Positions 50,773 to 60,246 of a stretch of DNA of 64,000 bases are shown piece after piece. The position numbers and the translations under genes are program-made. Source of the DNA: Paenibacillus sp. PCH8 (GTDB lineage: Bacteria; Bacillota; Bacilli; Paenibacillales; Paenibacillaceae). Where the stretch lies: contig NZ_PKQK01000001.1 in assembly GCF_002968835.1 (NCBI RefSeq), forward strand, positions 868,001 through 932,000. The letters are read 5' to 3'. The notes below the pieces were generated by a model that had not been told where the DNA came from, did not search any database, and saw nothing but the letters and a program-made list of their open reading frames with translations. The stretch's first letter is position 1; each line of letters opens with the position of its first letter.

Positions 50773-50782
50773 TTGTATACAA
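50773..50782. promoter_or_regulatory. GntR/FCD-type operator palindrome upstream of the amino acid transporter
   Basis: TTGTATACAA, identical to the site at 49111-49120. It lies 45 nt before the binding-protein start, inside the probable promoter. The rest of this ~320-base divergent region is AT-rich. Confidence 0.6.
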
Positions 50783-50925
50783 TATACATAACACAATATA
50801 TGGACTTTTATGTAAGTAATACTAACAAACATCGCGTGGGTTTACAATCATTTTTTAAACATTTATACGCTTTAATTCCATAAAATGTTCTTTATATAAC
50901 ATGCTACTTACATCCATTAGAGCAC

Positions 50926-50946
50926 GAAGTTGGCTTGCCCAACTTC
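50926..50946. repeat. Short perfect hairpin in the divergent GntR/transporter region
   Basis: GAAGTTGG and CCAACTTC flank a 5-nt CTTGC loop. No T-run follows. It may be a second regulator site or an attenuator-like element. Confidence 0.35.
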
Positions 50947-51049
50947 CCCCTCGGTGTTAAGATGATTAAAACTTGAATCTCCTGAACGGCGCTCATAGTA
51001 TAGACTCACACCACCCTATCATCACTACATACAGAAGGGAGGATTCGGT

Positions 51050-51694
51050 ATGGAGGCACCCAGATACCGGTCCTTGAAAGATCACGTATACGATTACATT
51101 GCTCAGAAGATTCAGGACGGAACGTTACTCCCCAACCAGAAGATCAATGAGGCTGAGATATGCAAGAAGCTGGACATCAGTCGCACTCCCACTAGAGAAG
51201 CCCTTTTTCAGTTGGCTTCGGATAATCTGCTGCAATACATCCCACGCAGAGGATTTATTGTCACTCCTTTTGATGCAGGCAAAAAACTGGAATTCTCCCA
51301 GGCAATCGGTGTCCTGGAGGCACTTGCCGCCACACTCGCAGCAGATCATCTCAAACCATCCGAATTGCTGGAGATGGAAACTCTCGTTGTGCGAATGGAT
51401 GAGGATATCAGTCAGCTTGACCTTGCTGCCTACAACAAGAACCAGTATCAGTTCCATAACCTGTACATCCAGCGATGTGGGAACGCCACCGTGATCGAGA
51501 TGTTAAACACCTTGAAGAACAGCTTCATCCGACAGTCGTACGCCAGTGATAATAAGCCGAAGCTCTCTGAGGTACTTCTCGAAGTCAACGAGGAGCATCG
51601 CCAGATTTTGAGCGCTTTTCGAGCCAAGGATAAATTAACATTGGAAAGCCTGCTAAAGCACCACTGGCGTATTATCGACAACGATATGCTCTAA
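51050..51694 (+). CDS. GntR-family transcriptional regulator, FCD subfamily
   Basis: 214 residues. N-terminal winged HTH: SLKDHVYDYIAQKIQDGTLL, EAEICKKLDISRTPTREALFQLASDNLL in parts, RRGFIV. The C-terminal FCD domain has the metal/ligand residues around DLAAYNKNQYQFHNLYIQRCGN and VNEEHRQILSAF. It is divergent from the amino acid transporter and probably controls transport and roc genes through TTGTATACAA sites. GGGAGG precedes the ATG. Confidence 0.9.
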   Translation: MEAPRYRSLKDHVYDYIAQKIQDGTLLPNQKINEAEICKKLDISRTPTREALFQLASDNLLQYIPRRGFIVTPFDAGKKLEFSQAIGVLEALAATLAADHLKPSELLEMETLVVRMDEDISQLDLAAYNKNQYQFHNLYIQRCGNATVIEMLNTLKNSFIRQSYASDNKPKLSEVLLEVNEEHRQILSAFRAKDKLTLESLLKHHWRIIDNDML

Positions 51695-51717
51695 TACATT
51701 CTACCCGCGTAAAGCGG

Positions 51718-51748
51718 AAGGCAACTCACATAAGTGGGTTGCCTTTTT
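51718..51748 (+). terminator. Rho-independent terminator after the GntR gene
   Basis: AAGGCAACTCAC / GTGGGTTGCCTT stem with a 4-nt ATAA loop and TTTTT. Confidence 0.85.
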
Positions 51749-51749
51749 C

Positions 51750-52483
51750 CTACCCTTCCTTTTTTGTCCCCAAAGGTGCTCTTGCTTTAAAGACAGCATA
51801 ACCTAATTTTTTGCCGTATTTGGCGAGCAAACGATCATTGGTGCGACTCATACGTTGCATATGTTCGTCCTCATACCAATTCATATCTATCTCACGATAC
51901 GGATCATGATCCACACCCCATTTACCCATGGATCGCGAATACTCTTTGACTTCTACCTCGGTGAAGCCACTCTGTTTAAGGCGCTTTCTCCATGCTATCA
52001 CCGTCGCCAGGGTTCGTATGCCGTAAAATTGTTTCAACCTTCGGCTCATCAATTCCGTCTTCCGACCTGATAGAACCATCTCTCGATCCACCAAAAGCCC
52101 CCGGGCTTTAACACACGTTGATACTCAGCAAGTGCAACTCGCCAAGGAGTGAAGATCGTCACCGACTCCACAAATACCACATCAACATGGTTGTCTGGTA
52201 AAGGTAATGCTGCAACATCAGCCTGAATAAATTGAACATCCACCCGTTCTCGTCTTGCTCGTCGCACCGCCTTATCCAGCATATGACGATGAAGATCTAT
52301 TGCAGTCACCCGATGACCACTTCGAGCCAAGTAACACGCAGTTCTCCCAGTTCCACATCCGATTTCAAGAACATGGCTGCCTGTGGGTAGAGATAATGTA
52401 TCAAGCAGTCTCATGGTCGCCGAGAATCCCCCGGGATGAGCACTACCTTCCCCTAACCGGGCTAACAAATCATGATAATCCAT
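51750..52483 (-). CDS. Class I SAM-dependent methyltransferase, interrupted by an apparent one-base frameshift
   Basis: Two frames make one protein. The first (from 52483, behind GGGAGGG) has motif I VLEIGCGTGRTACYLA, the AIDLHRHMLDKA segment, DVAALPLPDNHVDVVF and ends in VLKPGG. The second continues LLVDREMVLSGRKTELMSRR to the stop at 51750. Adding one G to the GGGGG run (52098-52102, minus strand) joins them as VLKPGGLLVDREM and gives about 244 residues, a normal UbiE/Methyltransf_11 size. The substrate is unknown. Confidence 0.78.
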
Positions 52484-52647
52484 AAGATTCCCTCCCTTCA
52501 TCCTTTCCAGTGTATGGGGTGAACTCAAAAACGGCTCCTCCCTATATGATTTTCCGGGTACTCGTCCATACCAATTCACTCTCTTTTTACTATGATATAC
52601 AAACCGTTGATTTCAAGCGGCGAACCGCAACTATGAGGGGGATATGC

Positions 52648-52995
52648 ATGCATAGAATTCATCCGGTATGTGAAGAGACGGTGTCTCCGCACGTTGGACG
52701 TCCCGTATGTCTGGTTATGAAAGACGGAAAGCATATGTACGGTACGCTTAGTAAATGTAGTGGTGGCAAAATTCATTTGAACGAATGTTTCGAAGGACCC
52801 AGGCTGTGTTCCGTCACATCCAAACAACAACTTTTGAGAAGTGGCAAGAAAAACACAGCAACAACAAAGAAAGTTAAATCTTCAGCCTACGGCCCTTACG
52901 GTTATGGAAGATACGGCGGCGGTTACGGCTCTGGGGCAGGAATTGATCTGGCTCTGGTAGCAACACTGTTTCTACTCCCATTCCTTTTCATCTAA
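52648..52995 (+). CDS. Small protein with possible LSm-like domain, Gly/Tyr-rich linker and C-terminal membrane segment
   Basis: 115 residues from the ATG at 52648 (AGGGGG 6 nt upstream). Residues ~12-45 (HVGRPVCLVMKDG, YGTLSKCSGGKIHLNEC) look like a small beta-barrel of the Sm/LSm type. A Lys/Thr-rich stretch follows, then YGPYGYGRYGGGYGSG, and finally a hydrophobic helix (LALVATLFLLPFLFI). Proteins of this shape occur in Bacillales without known function. The fold is a guess from pattern only. Confidence 0.7.
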   Translation: MHRIHPVCEETVSPHVGRPVCLVMKDGKHMYGTLSKCSGGKIHLNECFEGPRLCSVTSKQQLLRSGKKNTATTKKVKSSAYGPYGYGRYGGGYGSGAGIDLALVATLFLLPFLFI

Positions 52996-53038
52996 TATCC
53001 AATATCAAAGATACATCCGTGGTATCGAGAGCATAAAT

Positions 53039-53080
53039 AACAAAGAACCTTCTCGCTGTATGCAAGAAGGTTCTTTGTTT
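53039..53080 (+). terminator. Rho-independent terminator
   Basis: A perfect 15-bp stem (AACAAAGAACCTTCT / AGAAGGTTCTTTGTT) with an 11-nt loop and a following T-rich stretch, after the LSm-like gene. Confidence 0.85.
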
Positions 53081-53278
53081 GTTTAATTCATTTTCCAATA
53101 AAACTGCTTTAATCAAGGCTAGATATAGATCAAAACGGTTCAATTTGTCTAGATATAGCTACAAAAAAGGCATTCGCCAAAACGAATGCCGGGAACTTCG
53201 TATTTAATACCCTTACCTTCGCACAGGGTGTCAAGTTTATCTTAAAAAAAAACACCTCGTTAGAGGCGGATAGCTATG

Positions 53279-53506
53279 TTAAATTCGATTTCCTTTAGGT
53301 ATCGTTTTCAGATTACTATTCGAATTCTCAAGCAATGGTAGCATCCTAGTCGTGCTAACCATCTCAGAAGCACATATCGGACAAGTAGGTACGTTATCAA
53401 ACGCAAAATTGTCCCGCATCCATCCTTTGCACGTATCACTCGTACATTCCCAGATTGCCGCATCAGCTTGTGGAATCTCTTCCAACGGTTTTTTGCGATT
53501 ATACAT
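53279..53506 (-). CDS. YdjO-like cold-inducible small zinc-ribbon protein
   Basis: 75 residues. Four cysteines in two CxxxxC/CxxC pairs (IWECTSDTCKGWMRDNFAF, TCPICASEM) form a probable zinc ribbon. CKGWMRDNFAF is characteristic of B. subtilis YdjO, a cold-induced protein of unknown role. The ATG at 53506 is preceded by AGGGGG at good spacing. The frame is open upstream to 53641 but without similarity. It lies downstream of a cold shock protein gene, from which a terminator separates it. Confidence 0.8.
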   Translation of the reverse strand: MYNRKKPLEEIPQADAAIWECTSDTCKGWMRDNFAFDNVPTCPICASEMVSTTRMLPLLENSNSNLKTIPKGNRI

Positions 53507-53641
53507 GACTTCTACCCCCTTCGTTATGGAAAAACATCTAACCGACGTTATTTCACAGAAACCAACACTTAGCGGAAGTTTTACGTCCCACTGAACTTCT
53601 GCCTCGACAACTATTGGGCCGACTTTCATATAACTGATCAA

Positions 53642-53688
53642 AAAAAAGAAGCTGCCTTTACCATTTTAACATGTTAAAGGCAGCTATG
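53642..53688 (-). terminator. Rho-independent terminator after the cold shock gene
   Basis: On the minus strand AGCTGCCTTTAAC and GTAAAGGCAGCT pair, followed by TCTTTTTTTT. Confidence 0.85.
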
Positions 53689-53694
53689 CTTTAA

Positions 53695-53895
53695 TTACAG
53701 TTTTACAACTTCTTCTGCTTGAGGACCACGGTTTCCTTGTACAATTTTAAATTGCACGCGTTGACCTTCGTCCAGAGTTTTGAAGCCATCGCCTGTAATA
53801 GCGCTGAAGTGTACGAATACATCTTCTCCGCCTTCAACTTCGATGAAACCGAAGCCTTTATCAGCGTTGAACCATTTTACTGTTCCGTTTTGCAT
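53695..53895 (-). CDS. Cold shock protein (CspA/CspB family)
   Basis: 66 residues, one OB-fold cold shock domain. RNP1 is KGFGFIEV and RNP2 is VFVHFSAI; the N-terminus is [11 protein letters not shown]. It binds single-stranded RNA/DNA as an RNA chaperone. GGAGGTG lies 8 nt before the ATG. A long AT-rich region upstream could hold a structured cold-responsive leader. Confidence 0.95.
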   Translation of the reverse strand: MQNGTVKWFNADKGFGFIEVEGGEDVFVHFSAITGDGFKTLDEGQRVQFKIVQGNRGPQAEEVVKL

Positions 53896-54284
53896 GTGAA
53901 TTACACCTCCAAATAAAAATTAACATGTTCCTTTGTTCTTTGCAGCAAGCAAATAAAAATTCACACATTGAAAAAGGTACCAGTCATAAACCTATAAGTG
54001 ATCGCCCTTTACAATATATGAATTAGGTTTTCAACTCTCTACAACTTGTTTTTATTATAACTCCAATTCAGCCAAAAAGCAAATCTTTGTATTTTCTTTT
54101 CAAACAGCTTTGGAAATACATGTTATTACCTGGCGCTGGGACAGGCTTTACCGTCATTCTAATACCCAGCCGTTATGTGCGGTCTTATGAAAGGATATGC
54201 AGATTCAATCCAACTTATACATTTTTTATTTCATATGCATATCCAATACAACAATGAAAGACCATTTTACCACAGTTTCACGTC
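53896..54284. other. Intergenic region upstream of the cold shock gene
   Basis: 389 bases, strongly AT-rich. On the minus strand TTGAAA-N17-TAAAGG near 54002-54030 could be the csp promoter, giving a leader of more than 90 nt as cold shock genes often have. No other feature was recognised. Confidence 0.4.
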
Positions 54285-54521
54285 CTATGTCCATGCCCAC
54301 ATAAATGCATCCCGATCCCAGGCAATCTGTCCACGATGTAGTTTCCGGAAAGCTTTCTTCACTTCCTTGGACAAGGAGGTATTACCGTTCTCATTCACAA
54401 AGACAAACTCTTCACCAAAATGGATCTTCACATATTCTATGGCAGCTTCCTGATGAAGTGTTCCGGTGAATTTAATTTCCTGAACCATCCACTCTGCTAC
54501 TCCCTGTGCTGTCTTTTCCAC
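54285..54521 (-). CDS. DUF6953-like small protein
   Basis: 78 residues with a GTG start behind AGGTGATATT. The pattern TAQGVAEWMVQEIKF, AIEYVKIHFGEEFVFVNENGN, AFRKLHRGQIAWDR matches a family of short Firmicutes proteins (DUF6953) that looks like a degenerate winged helix. The function is unknown. It appears to be monocistronic. Confidence 0.72.
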   Translation of the reverse strand: MEKTAQGVAEWMVQEIKFTGTLHQEAAIEYVKIHFGEEFVFVNENGNTSLSKEVKKAFRKLHRGQIAWDRDAFMWAWT

Positions 54522-54662
54522 AATATCACCTACTATCTATACATCATGTACGAATAGACCTACTTCTTCGTATGAAGAACATGCCTGTCTTCCCGCCAGA
54601 TTGAAGTATACCATGATCCAGCTGCTGACGGGAAACCTTGCAATAAGTCCCATGTGAGTCCG

Positions 54663-55119
54663 TTAACGAACAACCGTATTATGCTGTTCATTCCCTTTGG
54701 AGGAAATGGGTGAATTCGTTCGATGGCTCCATACTAACCATGCACAGTGAGCAATCAGCACTACCAGTATAAATAAATCGTAAGGAAGTGTTCCGGTGTC
54801 CTGCAGATCATTCCCGAGAAATTGAATCAGATTATGTATGAAATGAAATAGAATAAGCGGTACGATATTTCTATTCTAGAGCAAGTGTATCCAGTACAAG
54901 GAGTAGAGGAATACAATACTTTGCATGGTTGGCAGAGATACTGCGCAAGGAACGGAATCCAGTCTCTCTCCACTTGCGCCGGAGCGTCAAATAGATAATT
55001 AGCACAACTGCGATGGGTGTAAATGATATGAGTACGGGTTTACGCTCGGAAAAGGACTTTCCCGCCTTGGATCGCTGTCTAACCATCCATTTCAGCCTCC
55101 GAATATTCCAATTCAGCAT
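54663..55119 (-). pseudogene. Remnant of a CPBP-type intramembrane protease gene
   Basis: The first frame (55119 to the TAG at 54886) encodes a basic N-terminus and membrane segments (VLISFTPIAVVLIIYLTL, YCIPLLLVLDTLAL). Immediately after the stop, another frame continues as NRNIVPLILFHFIHNLIQFLG, DLFILVVLIAHCAWLVW, ending at 54663. The second part carries the HxxxN motif of CPBP proteases. The catalytic EExxxR segment expected between them is missing, so an internal deletion rather than a single-base slip is likely. Confidence 0.5.
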
Positions 55120-55396
55120 GCTTGATCCGTTGTCATACGAATATTATCACTATATCGTTTATCACAACTTCAATATGTTGAATATCCCTATTATGGATAA
55201 AACTATAGAAGTAACAAAAAAGAGACTTCTCCTTGGTGCTTTTCCCCTAAAATCAGGTATGGCTTATGCCTACATCTGTCCATTATAGTATTACAAGAGT
55301 AATGCTGCAGGGTTGCATTGACTTTCCAACGTCATATATCTATGAAATATTATAAACCATAGTTTCACCATGTATAATAAAAATCAGGGGGATATT

Positions 55397-56067
55397 ATGA
55401 AAGCATTCTTTCAGCGCTGGGGGCACTTACTGGCTATTTTGTGCATACCGCTCCAAGGCTCCATTTACGTTTTTCTAGGCAGCAATACCGGAAGTGATGT
55501 GTTCTACAATTATGCCTGGATCGACACACAGATTCCTTTTATCAAAGAATTTATTTATCCGTACATTAGCTGGATGCCCATTCTGTATCTTGGATTTCTC
55601 TATTTGGGGCTGACGAACAAGTCGCTATTCTGGCGTACGTTAATTACCTATAATGTTGGTGTCATGGCCGCCAATATCTGTTTTGCCGTCTTCCCTACCT
55701 ATGTACCACGTCCAGAGGTCGGGGAACCGAGCTGAGCAGCTTCCTTGTACAGTTCATCTATACAAATGATGCGCCCTACAATTGTTTTCCAAGTGTTCAT
55801 TGTCTCACCAGCTACTTGCTGTTTATCATCATTAATCGACACTTGAACTTTAAGCCGTTAGCACGAATCTCCTGGTCGGTGTGGCTCTGGTTAATTATTG
55901 CTTCAACCGTGTTCGTGAAACAGCATTCGCTGTTGGATGTGGCTGGTGGAATTATATTTGCGGAGGCGGCATATTGGGCTGTACATGTCTTTGCAGTTCG
56001 CTTCAGTCAGGCACCCAAAAAAGGTAAGCAGCCACTTACGGCTTCCAACTCAAGCAGCAATGTATAG
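55397..56067 (+). CDS. PAP2-family phosphatase, interrupted by an apparent one-base frameshift
   Basis: A membrane protein of about 223 residues with five to six membrane segments. The first frame (start behind CAGGGGG) runs through VFPTYVPRPEVG and hits TGA. One frame over, the sequence continues GTELSSFLVQFIY, CFPSVHCLTSYLL (PSxH motif) and KQHSLLDVAGG (HxxxD motif). One extra G in the GGGG run at 55721-55724 joins them. All three PAP2 motifs then lie in one chain. It would dephosphorylate a lipid phosphate such as undecaprenyl pyrophosphate or phosphatidate. Confidence 0.8.
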
Positions 56068-56113
56068 CAGCATTCATATCTTAAACAGACGAAATGTTGA
56101 CTCTGCAACAGAG

Positions 56114-56146
56114 CAAAAGAGGGCCAAAGGCCCTCTTTTATTTTAT
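56114..56146 (+). terminator. Rho-independent terminator after the PAP2 gene
   Basis: AAAAGAGGGCC / GGCCCTCTTTT with a 3-nt loop, then ATTTTA. Confidence 0.88.
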
Positions 56147-56202
56147 CCTAATATGGTTAAACCTATTATATAGAAGAACTTCTCTTGGCTTCACTAAGCC
56201 TT

Positions 56203-56982
56203 TCATACGATAGTTGGACGTTCATGAAGCAGATCCGATGGTGAACTTCCCGTTATACGCTTGAATATCCGGTAAAAATAAGAGAGATCCCGGTAGCCGA
56301 GAAATTCGGCAATTTCCTGGATTGAGAGTTGTGACTCAGTGAGCAGATATATGGCTCGTTTCATCCGTTGATCATGGACATATTGGCTAATCGTCTGGTT
56401 CGTCATACTTTTGAATAACGAGGCAGCATAGTTGGGCGTCTTGCCGATCTCGTCACCGAGTTCTTCTTTGGTTACTCTCTCCTGATAATGACGCTCAATG
56501 TATCGCTTCATCCGTTCAACATGATTATGTCTCTCTGGCGGAATGACTCCCCGATCAAGCTCTCTGTTCATATAAATCAACACTTCCATCAATAAGGCTT
56601 GGCTCATCATGACATAATAAGACGGACGGTCCTGCCACTGCTGATGGATAGCGCTCATACGTTGATGGATCAGTTCGTAGCATCCGGGTTTATGCCACAA
56701 AGCCTCATACCGTTCCAATGCAGGCAGAACTTCCATATGATCTCGCTGCAGTTGAATAACAATCTGTGTGTGTGTAACTGTAGGAATACTCTTGCCATAA
56801 TACGGGACACCGCCTGGAATGAGTAACAATTCACCCTTTTCCATGATCTGTTTATCACCGTTCACCCAATATACACATTTCCCATAAGTAACCAAGCTAA
56901 GCCGCCAAGTCTCTTGAGATTGCACAGCTTCTTCGTACCAACCAACACCATTAATGTGTCGTACTTCGAATGGCGTAACCAT
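56203..56982 (-). CDS. AraC-family transcriptional regulator
   Basis: 259 residues. An N-terminal cupin-like sensing domain (WRLSLVTYGKCVYWVNGD, LLLIPGGVPYYGKS) precedes two HTH motifs: VTKEELGDEIGKTPNYAASLFKSM and LSIQEIAEFLGYRDLSYFYRIFKRITGSSP (seen in parts). Such proteins usually respond to sugars. The ATG at 56982 has GAGGTG 4 nt upstream. It is divergent from the pyruvate kinase gene 113 nt away. Confidence 0.9.
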   Translation of the reverse strand: MVTPFEVRHINGVGWYEEAVQSQETWRLSLVTYGKCVYWVNGDKQIMEKGELLLIPGGVPYYGKSIPTVTHTQIVIQLQRDHMEVLPALERYEALWHKPGCYELIHQRMSAIHQQWQDRPSYYVMMSQALLMEVLIYMNRELDRGVIPPERHNHVERMKRYIERHYQERVTKEELGDEIGKTPNYAASLFKSMTNQTISQYVHDQRMKRAIYLLTESQLSIQEIAEFLGYRDLSYFYRIFKRITGSSPSDLLHERPTIV

Positions 56983-57095
56983 AAGACACCTCATTACTGG
57001 ACTATACTCTAATCATTGTACTATAGTTCATACCGTGATTCGACAGAAAACGCTACAATGACTCTATAAGCACAAAATATGAGGAGGAAATCAGC

Positions 57096-58511
57096 ATGTT
57101 AAAAACGAAAATCATTTGTACCATGGGACCTGCTTGTGACTCAATCGAATTGTTAAAGGTAATGATTCAGGAAGGTATGACGGTTGCCCGTCTGAACATG
57201 GCTCATGGCGAGCTGGAAGATCATGTTACTCGGATCAACAACATCCGTAAAGCTGCTTCCGAACTGAACACATATATTCCAATCATGATGGATATCAAAG
57301 GACCAGAAGTTCGTATTGGCAAACTGAAAGAAGCATCTTGCCATCTGCAAGCTGGCAAAGAACTCATTCTGACTACCGAAGAAATTCTCGGTGATGCAGA
57401 ACGTATCTCGGTTAACTATCCAGAACTGAACCTCGTTGTGAAACCTGGCGATCGTATCCTCATCGATGATGGTCTGGTCGATCTGACTGTATTGTCCGTA
57501 GAAGGTTCAGACATCCATTGTAAAATCATAAGTGGCGGCATTCTGAAACCCCGTAAAGGCGTTAACTTGCCAGGAATCAAAACGACACTTCCGGGCGTAA
57601 CAGAGCGTGACGTGATGCACATCGGATTCGGCATCGAAAACGATATCGAAATCATTGCAGCATCCTTTGTACGTAAAGGTGACGACATCCGTGAGATCCG
57701 CAGCATTCTGAAAGAACGCGGCGTGGAGCACGTTCAGATCATCTCCAAAATCGAAAACCAGGAAGGCATGACCAACCTGGACGACATCATCTTGGCTTCT
57801 GATGGTATCATGGTAGCTCGTGGCGATCTCGGGGTTGAAGTGCCGATTGAAGACGTGCCTATGATGCAAAAAGAAATGATAGATAAATGTAACCGTGCAG
57901 GTAAACCAGTTATCGTAGCAACTCACATGCTGGAGTCCATGCAAGTGAACCCGCGTCCAACTCGTTCCGAGGTAAGTGACGTGGCGAACGCTGTACTTCA
58001 AGGTGCAGACGTTGTGATGTTGTCTGGTGAATCGGCTGCTGGTAAATATCCGGTACAATCCGTGCGCACGATGGCTGCAGTTGCTCGCCGTGCTGAAACG
58101 ATGATCGACTATAAAGAGCAATTCGCACAGAAATCGGCTCAACAGATCGCTGATATTACTGAAGTTATCAGTCAGGGCGCTGTAAGTTCTTCCCTCGTAC
58201 TGAATGCAAAAGCAATCATCACTTCAACTGAGAGTGGATTCACGGCGCGCATGATCTCCAAATATCGTCCAAAAGCACCAATTATCGCAGTTACACAACA
58301 TGAAGAAGTATTGGCGAAGATCTGTCTGCTCTCCGGCGTCATTCCAGTTATGGGCGACAAAGTAACCACAACGGATGAAATGTTCGAATCAGCTACTCGC
58401 AATGCAATCAAAACAGGTTATATTGAAAAAGGCGACATCATTGTATTGTCCGCTGGTGTTCCAATCGGTCAATCCGGCAATACGAACCTGATCAAAGTTC
58501 AACAAGTATAA
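57096..58511 (+). CDS. pyk: Pyruvate kinase (divergent paralogue)
   Basis: 471 residues, the core length; the extra C-terminal PEP-utilising-like domain of most Bacillales pyruvate kinases is absent. Catalytic elements: IISKIENQEG (Lys), GIMVARGDLGVEVP (metal Glu/Asp region), and a C-terminal effector domain (ESGFTARMISKYRPKAPI). It departs from the consensus at three places: ARLNMAHG instead of NFSHG, MDIKGPEVRIG instead of DTKGPE, and VATHMLESM instead of ATQML. The first two replace residues that coordinate the activating K+ ion. Codon use is strongly biased, suggesting good expression. GAGGAGG precedes the ATG; a terminator follows. Confidence 0.88.
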   Translation: MLKTKIICTMGPACDSIELLKVMIQEGMTVARLNMAHGELEDHVTRINNIRKAASELNTYIPIMMDIKGPEVRIGKLKEASCHLQAGKELILTTEEILGDAERISVNYPELNLVVKPGDRILIDDGLVDLTVLSVEGSDIHCKIISGGILKPRKGVNLPGIKTTLPGVTERDVMHIGFGIENDIEIIAASFVRKGDDIREIRSILKERGVEHVQIISKIENQEGMTNLDDIILASDGIMVARGDLGVEVPIEDVPMMQKEMIDKCNRAGKPVIVATHMLESMQVNPRPTRSEVSDVANAVLQGADVVMLSGESAAGKYPVQSVRTMAAVARRAETMIDYKEQFAQKSAQQIADITEVISQGAVSSSLVLNAKAIITSTESGFTARMISKYRPKAPIIAVTQHEEVLAKICLLSGVIPVMGDKVTTTDEMFESATRNAIKTGYIEKGDIIVLSAGVPIGQSGNTNLIKVQQV

Positions 58512-58548
58512 TTGGGCAGATGAAACTGTTGCTTTGAATAGAAATACA

Positions 58549-58583
58549 AAAATCCACCGAGATATATCTTGGTGGATTTTTTC
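58549..58583 (+). terminator. Rho-independent terminator after pyk
   Basis: AAAAATCCACC / GGTGGATTTTT stem, then TTTCTTTT. Confidence 0.88.
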
Positions 58584-58635
58584 TTTTGCCATTCATTCGT
58601 GTTTCAACTGTTGATATGGTCCAACGGCATCAATA

Positions 58636-60165
58636 TTATAAATTCCGTGAGTAATTAACCAGGTCTTGTGACATGTTATTGATCTCATCCATCGATGCAT
58701 TCACCTGCTGTGTCAGAGCAGCCTGATTTTGAGTCAGGGTAGACATGTTACCGATATGTTCAAGGATCTGATCAATCAGTGTTTTCATCTTCTGCATGCT
58801 ATCTTCGATATTTACTGTGGCCTCTGAACTGTGATCCGCCAATTTCCGTACTTCACCTGCAACGACGCCGAACCCTAGTCCCAGTTCTCCCGCTCGCGCC
58901 GCTTCAATCGCTGCATTCAACCCCAGCAGATTGGTCTGACTCGCAATCTCCCGAATAAATACGGTAATGTTTTTGGTATCATCTGCGCTGCTTTTCACTT
59001 GAATGGCTGCATCGGCGGATAACTCCTGTGCAGTCACCAAATCCTGTGCCTGATCCGTTATCGAGTTGATTCCACGTACCATCTCGCCAATGGACTCCGA
59101 TAATTGTTTTGTTTTCAGATTCATGGCTTCCACGATCTGTTCCTTGTTCTTCTCATGGGTTACATCTCGGATGGTTCCAGCTACGCGGAGTGGCACTCCA
59201 TCCTGATCACGAATGGTCTCCCCACCTGCATGATACCAACGATACTCCCCGTCTTTACGTTGCAGACGATAATCCAGATCATACGGCGTACGGCCACTGT
59301 AATCGTTCATATGCCTGGCAAATTCGTTGATCGTCCGATCATGATCATCTGGATGAAGCCGGCTGCTCCAGCTGCTGAACACATTCGGGAAATCCTGCTC
59401 ATCTTTAAATCCCAATTCTTTGCGGAACTGTGGTGACCACCAAAATTCGTTATTCGGGTTAACCACGTCTCCAGCTATAACGGTCATATCCCAAGGTGCT
59501 TCCACCAGGGCACGATTAACGAGGTCATACCGGGTGACGAGTGCTTCCAGCTCCTCCGACTTACTCTTCTCATCATGAATATCCAACATAACTCCCAGAA
59601 GCCTGATTGGAGTACCCGCATGGTCTCTGACAACCTGACCAAGACACCGGTACCAACGGATTTCCCCACTCTTCGTAATCATCCGGCTGATTACGTTATA
59701 CGCGGTTTGTCCTTTATCGTTATTTACATTTTCCTTAATCTCCTGCACCAGCTGTGGTCGATCCTCGGGATAGATTGACTTGGTCCAGCTTGCAAACACA
59801 TTGGGATAATCCTCTGCATTACGAAAACCCAATATCTGGCGGAACTCTTTCGAAAATGTGATAGTATTGTTGTTGTCCAGCGGATCACCTGCAACGATTT
59901 CCGATTCCCACAATCCGACGTTCAGGGCTTGATTCAATATGTTAAGGCGCATTTCCATCGCCTCATTCTGTGATTTCATCATCTTCACGGTTTGCTGAAT
60001 GTTAGTTGCTATTTCATCCGTTTCCTGAAAATTCATAACATCTTCGGCCCAGACAATATTATCGCCTCTATTTGCACTTTCCACCAGCTTACGACTATAC
60101 TCCAGTAGCCTTTGATGTGAATTTATGCGATTTTGTTTCGTAGCCTCATTACGTTTAAGGAACAT
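58636..60165 (-). CDS. Soluble chemoreceptor with two PAS domains and a short MCP signalling domain
   Basis: 509 residues without any membrane segment. Two PAS_3-type domains of about 120 residues each repeat the same pattern ([20 protein letters not shown] and [20 protein letters not shown], each followed by HPDDH/YPEDR and a [16 protein letters not shown] strand). The C-terminus is a methyl-accepting signalling domain with tip [21 protein letters not shown]. It probably senses redox state, oxygen or a small internal ligand in the cytoplasm. AGAGGAG precedes the ATG at 60165; an upstream ATG has no such site. Confidence 0.9.
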   Translation of the reverse strand: MFLKRNEATKQNRINSHQRLLEYSRKLVESANRGDNIVWAEDVMNFQETDEIATNIQQTVKMMKSQNEAMEMRLNILNQALNVGLWESEIVAGDPLDNNNTITFSKEFRQILGFRNAEDYPNVFASWTKSIYPEDRPQLVQEIKENVNNDKGQTAYNVISRMITKSGEIRWYRCLGQVVRDHAGTPIRLLGVMLDIHDEKSKSEELEALVTRYDLVNRALVEAPWDMTVIAGDVVNPNNEFWWSPQFRKELGFKDEQDFPNVFSSWSSRLHPDDHDRTINEFARHMNDYSGRTPYDLDYRLQRKDGEYRWYHAGGETIRDQDGVPLRVAGTIRDVTHEKNKEQIVEAMNLKTKQLSESIGEMVRGINSITDQAQDLVTAQELSADAAIQVKSSADDTKNITVFIREIASQTNLLGLNAAIEAARAGELGLGFGVVAGEVRKLADHSSEATVNIEDSMQKMKTLIDQILEHIGNMSTLTQNQAALTQQVNASMDEINNMSQDLVNYSRNL

Positions 60166-60246
60166 ATTGATTTCTCCTCTTAGGTCATATGTTATATATT
60201 TCGACATAATAGGACATAAAATGTAGATCTAAGTTTTCGTCATAAC

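Noticed and set aside
50729..51049. RocR/sigma-L type -12/-24 promoter before the amino acid importer
   Set aside because: No TGGCAC-N5-TTGC pattern was found on the relevant strand.
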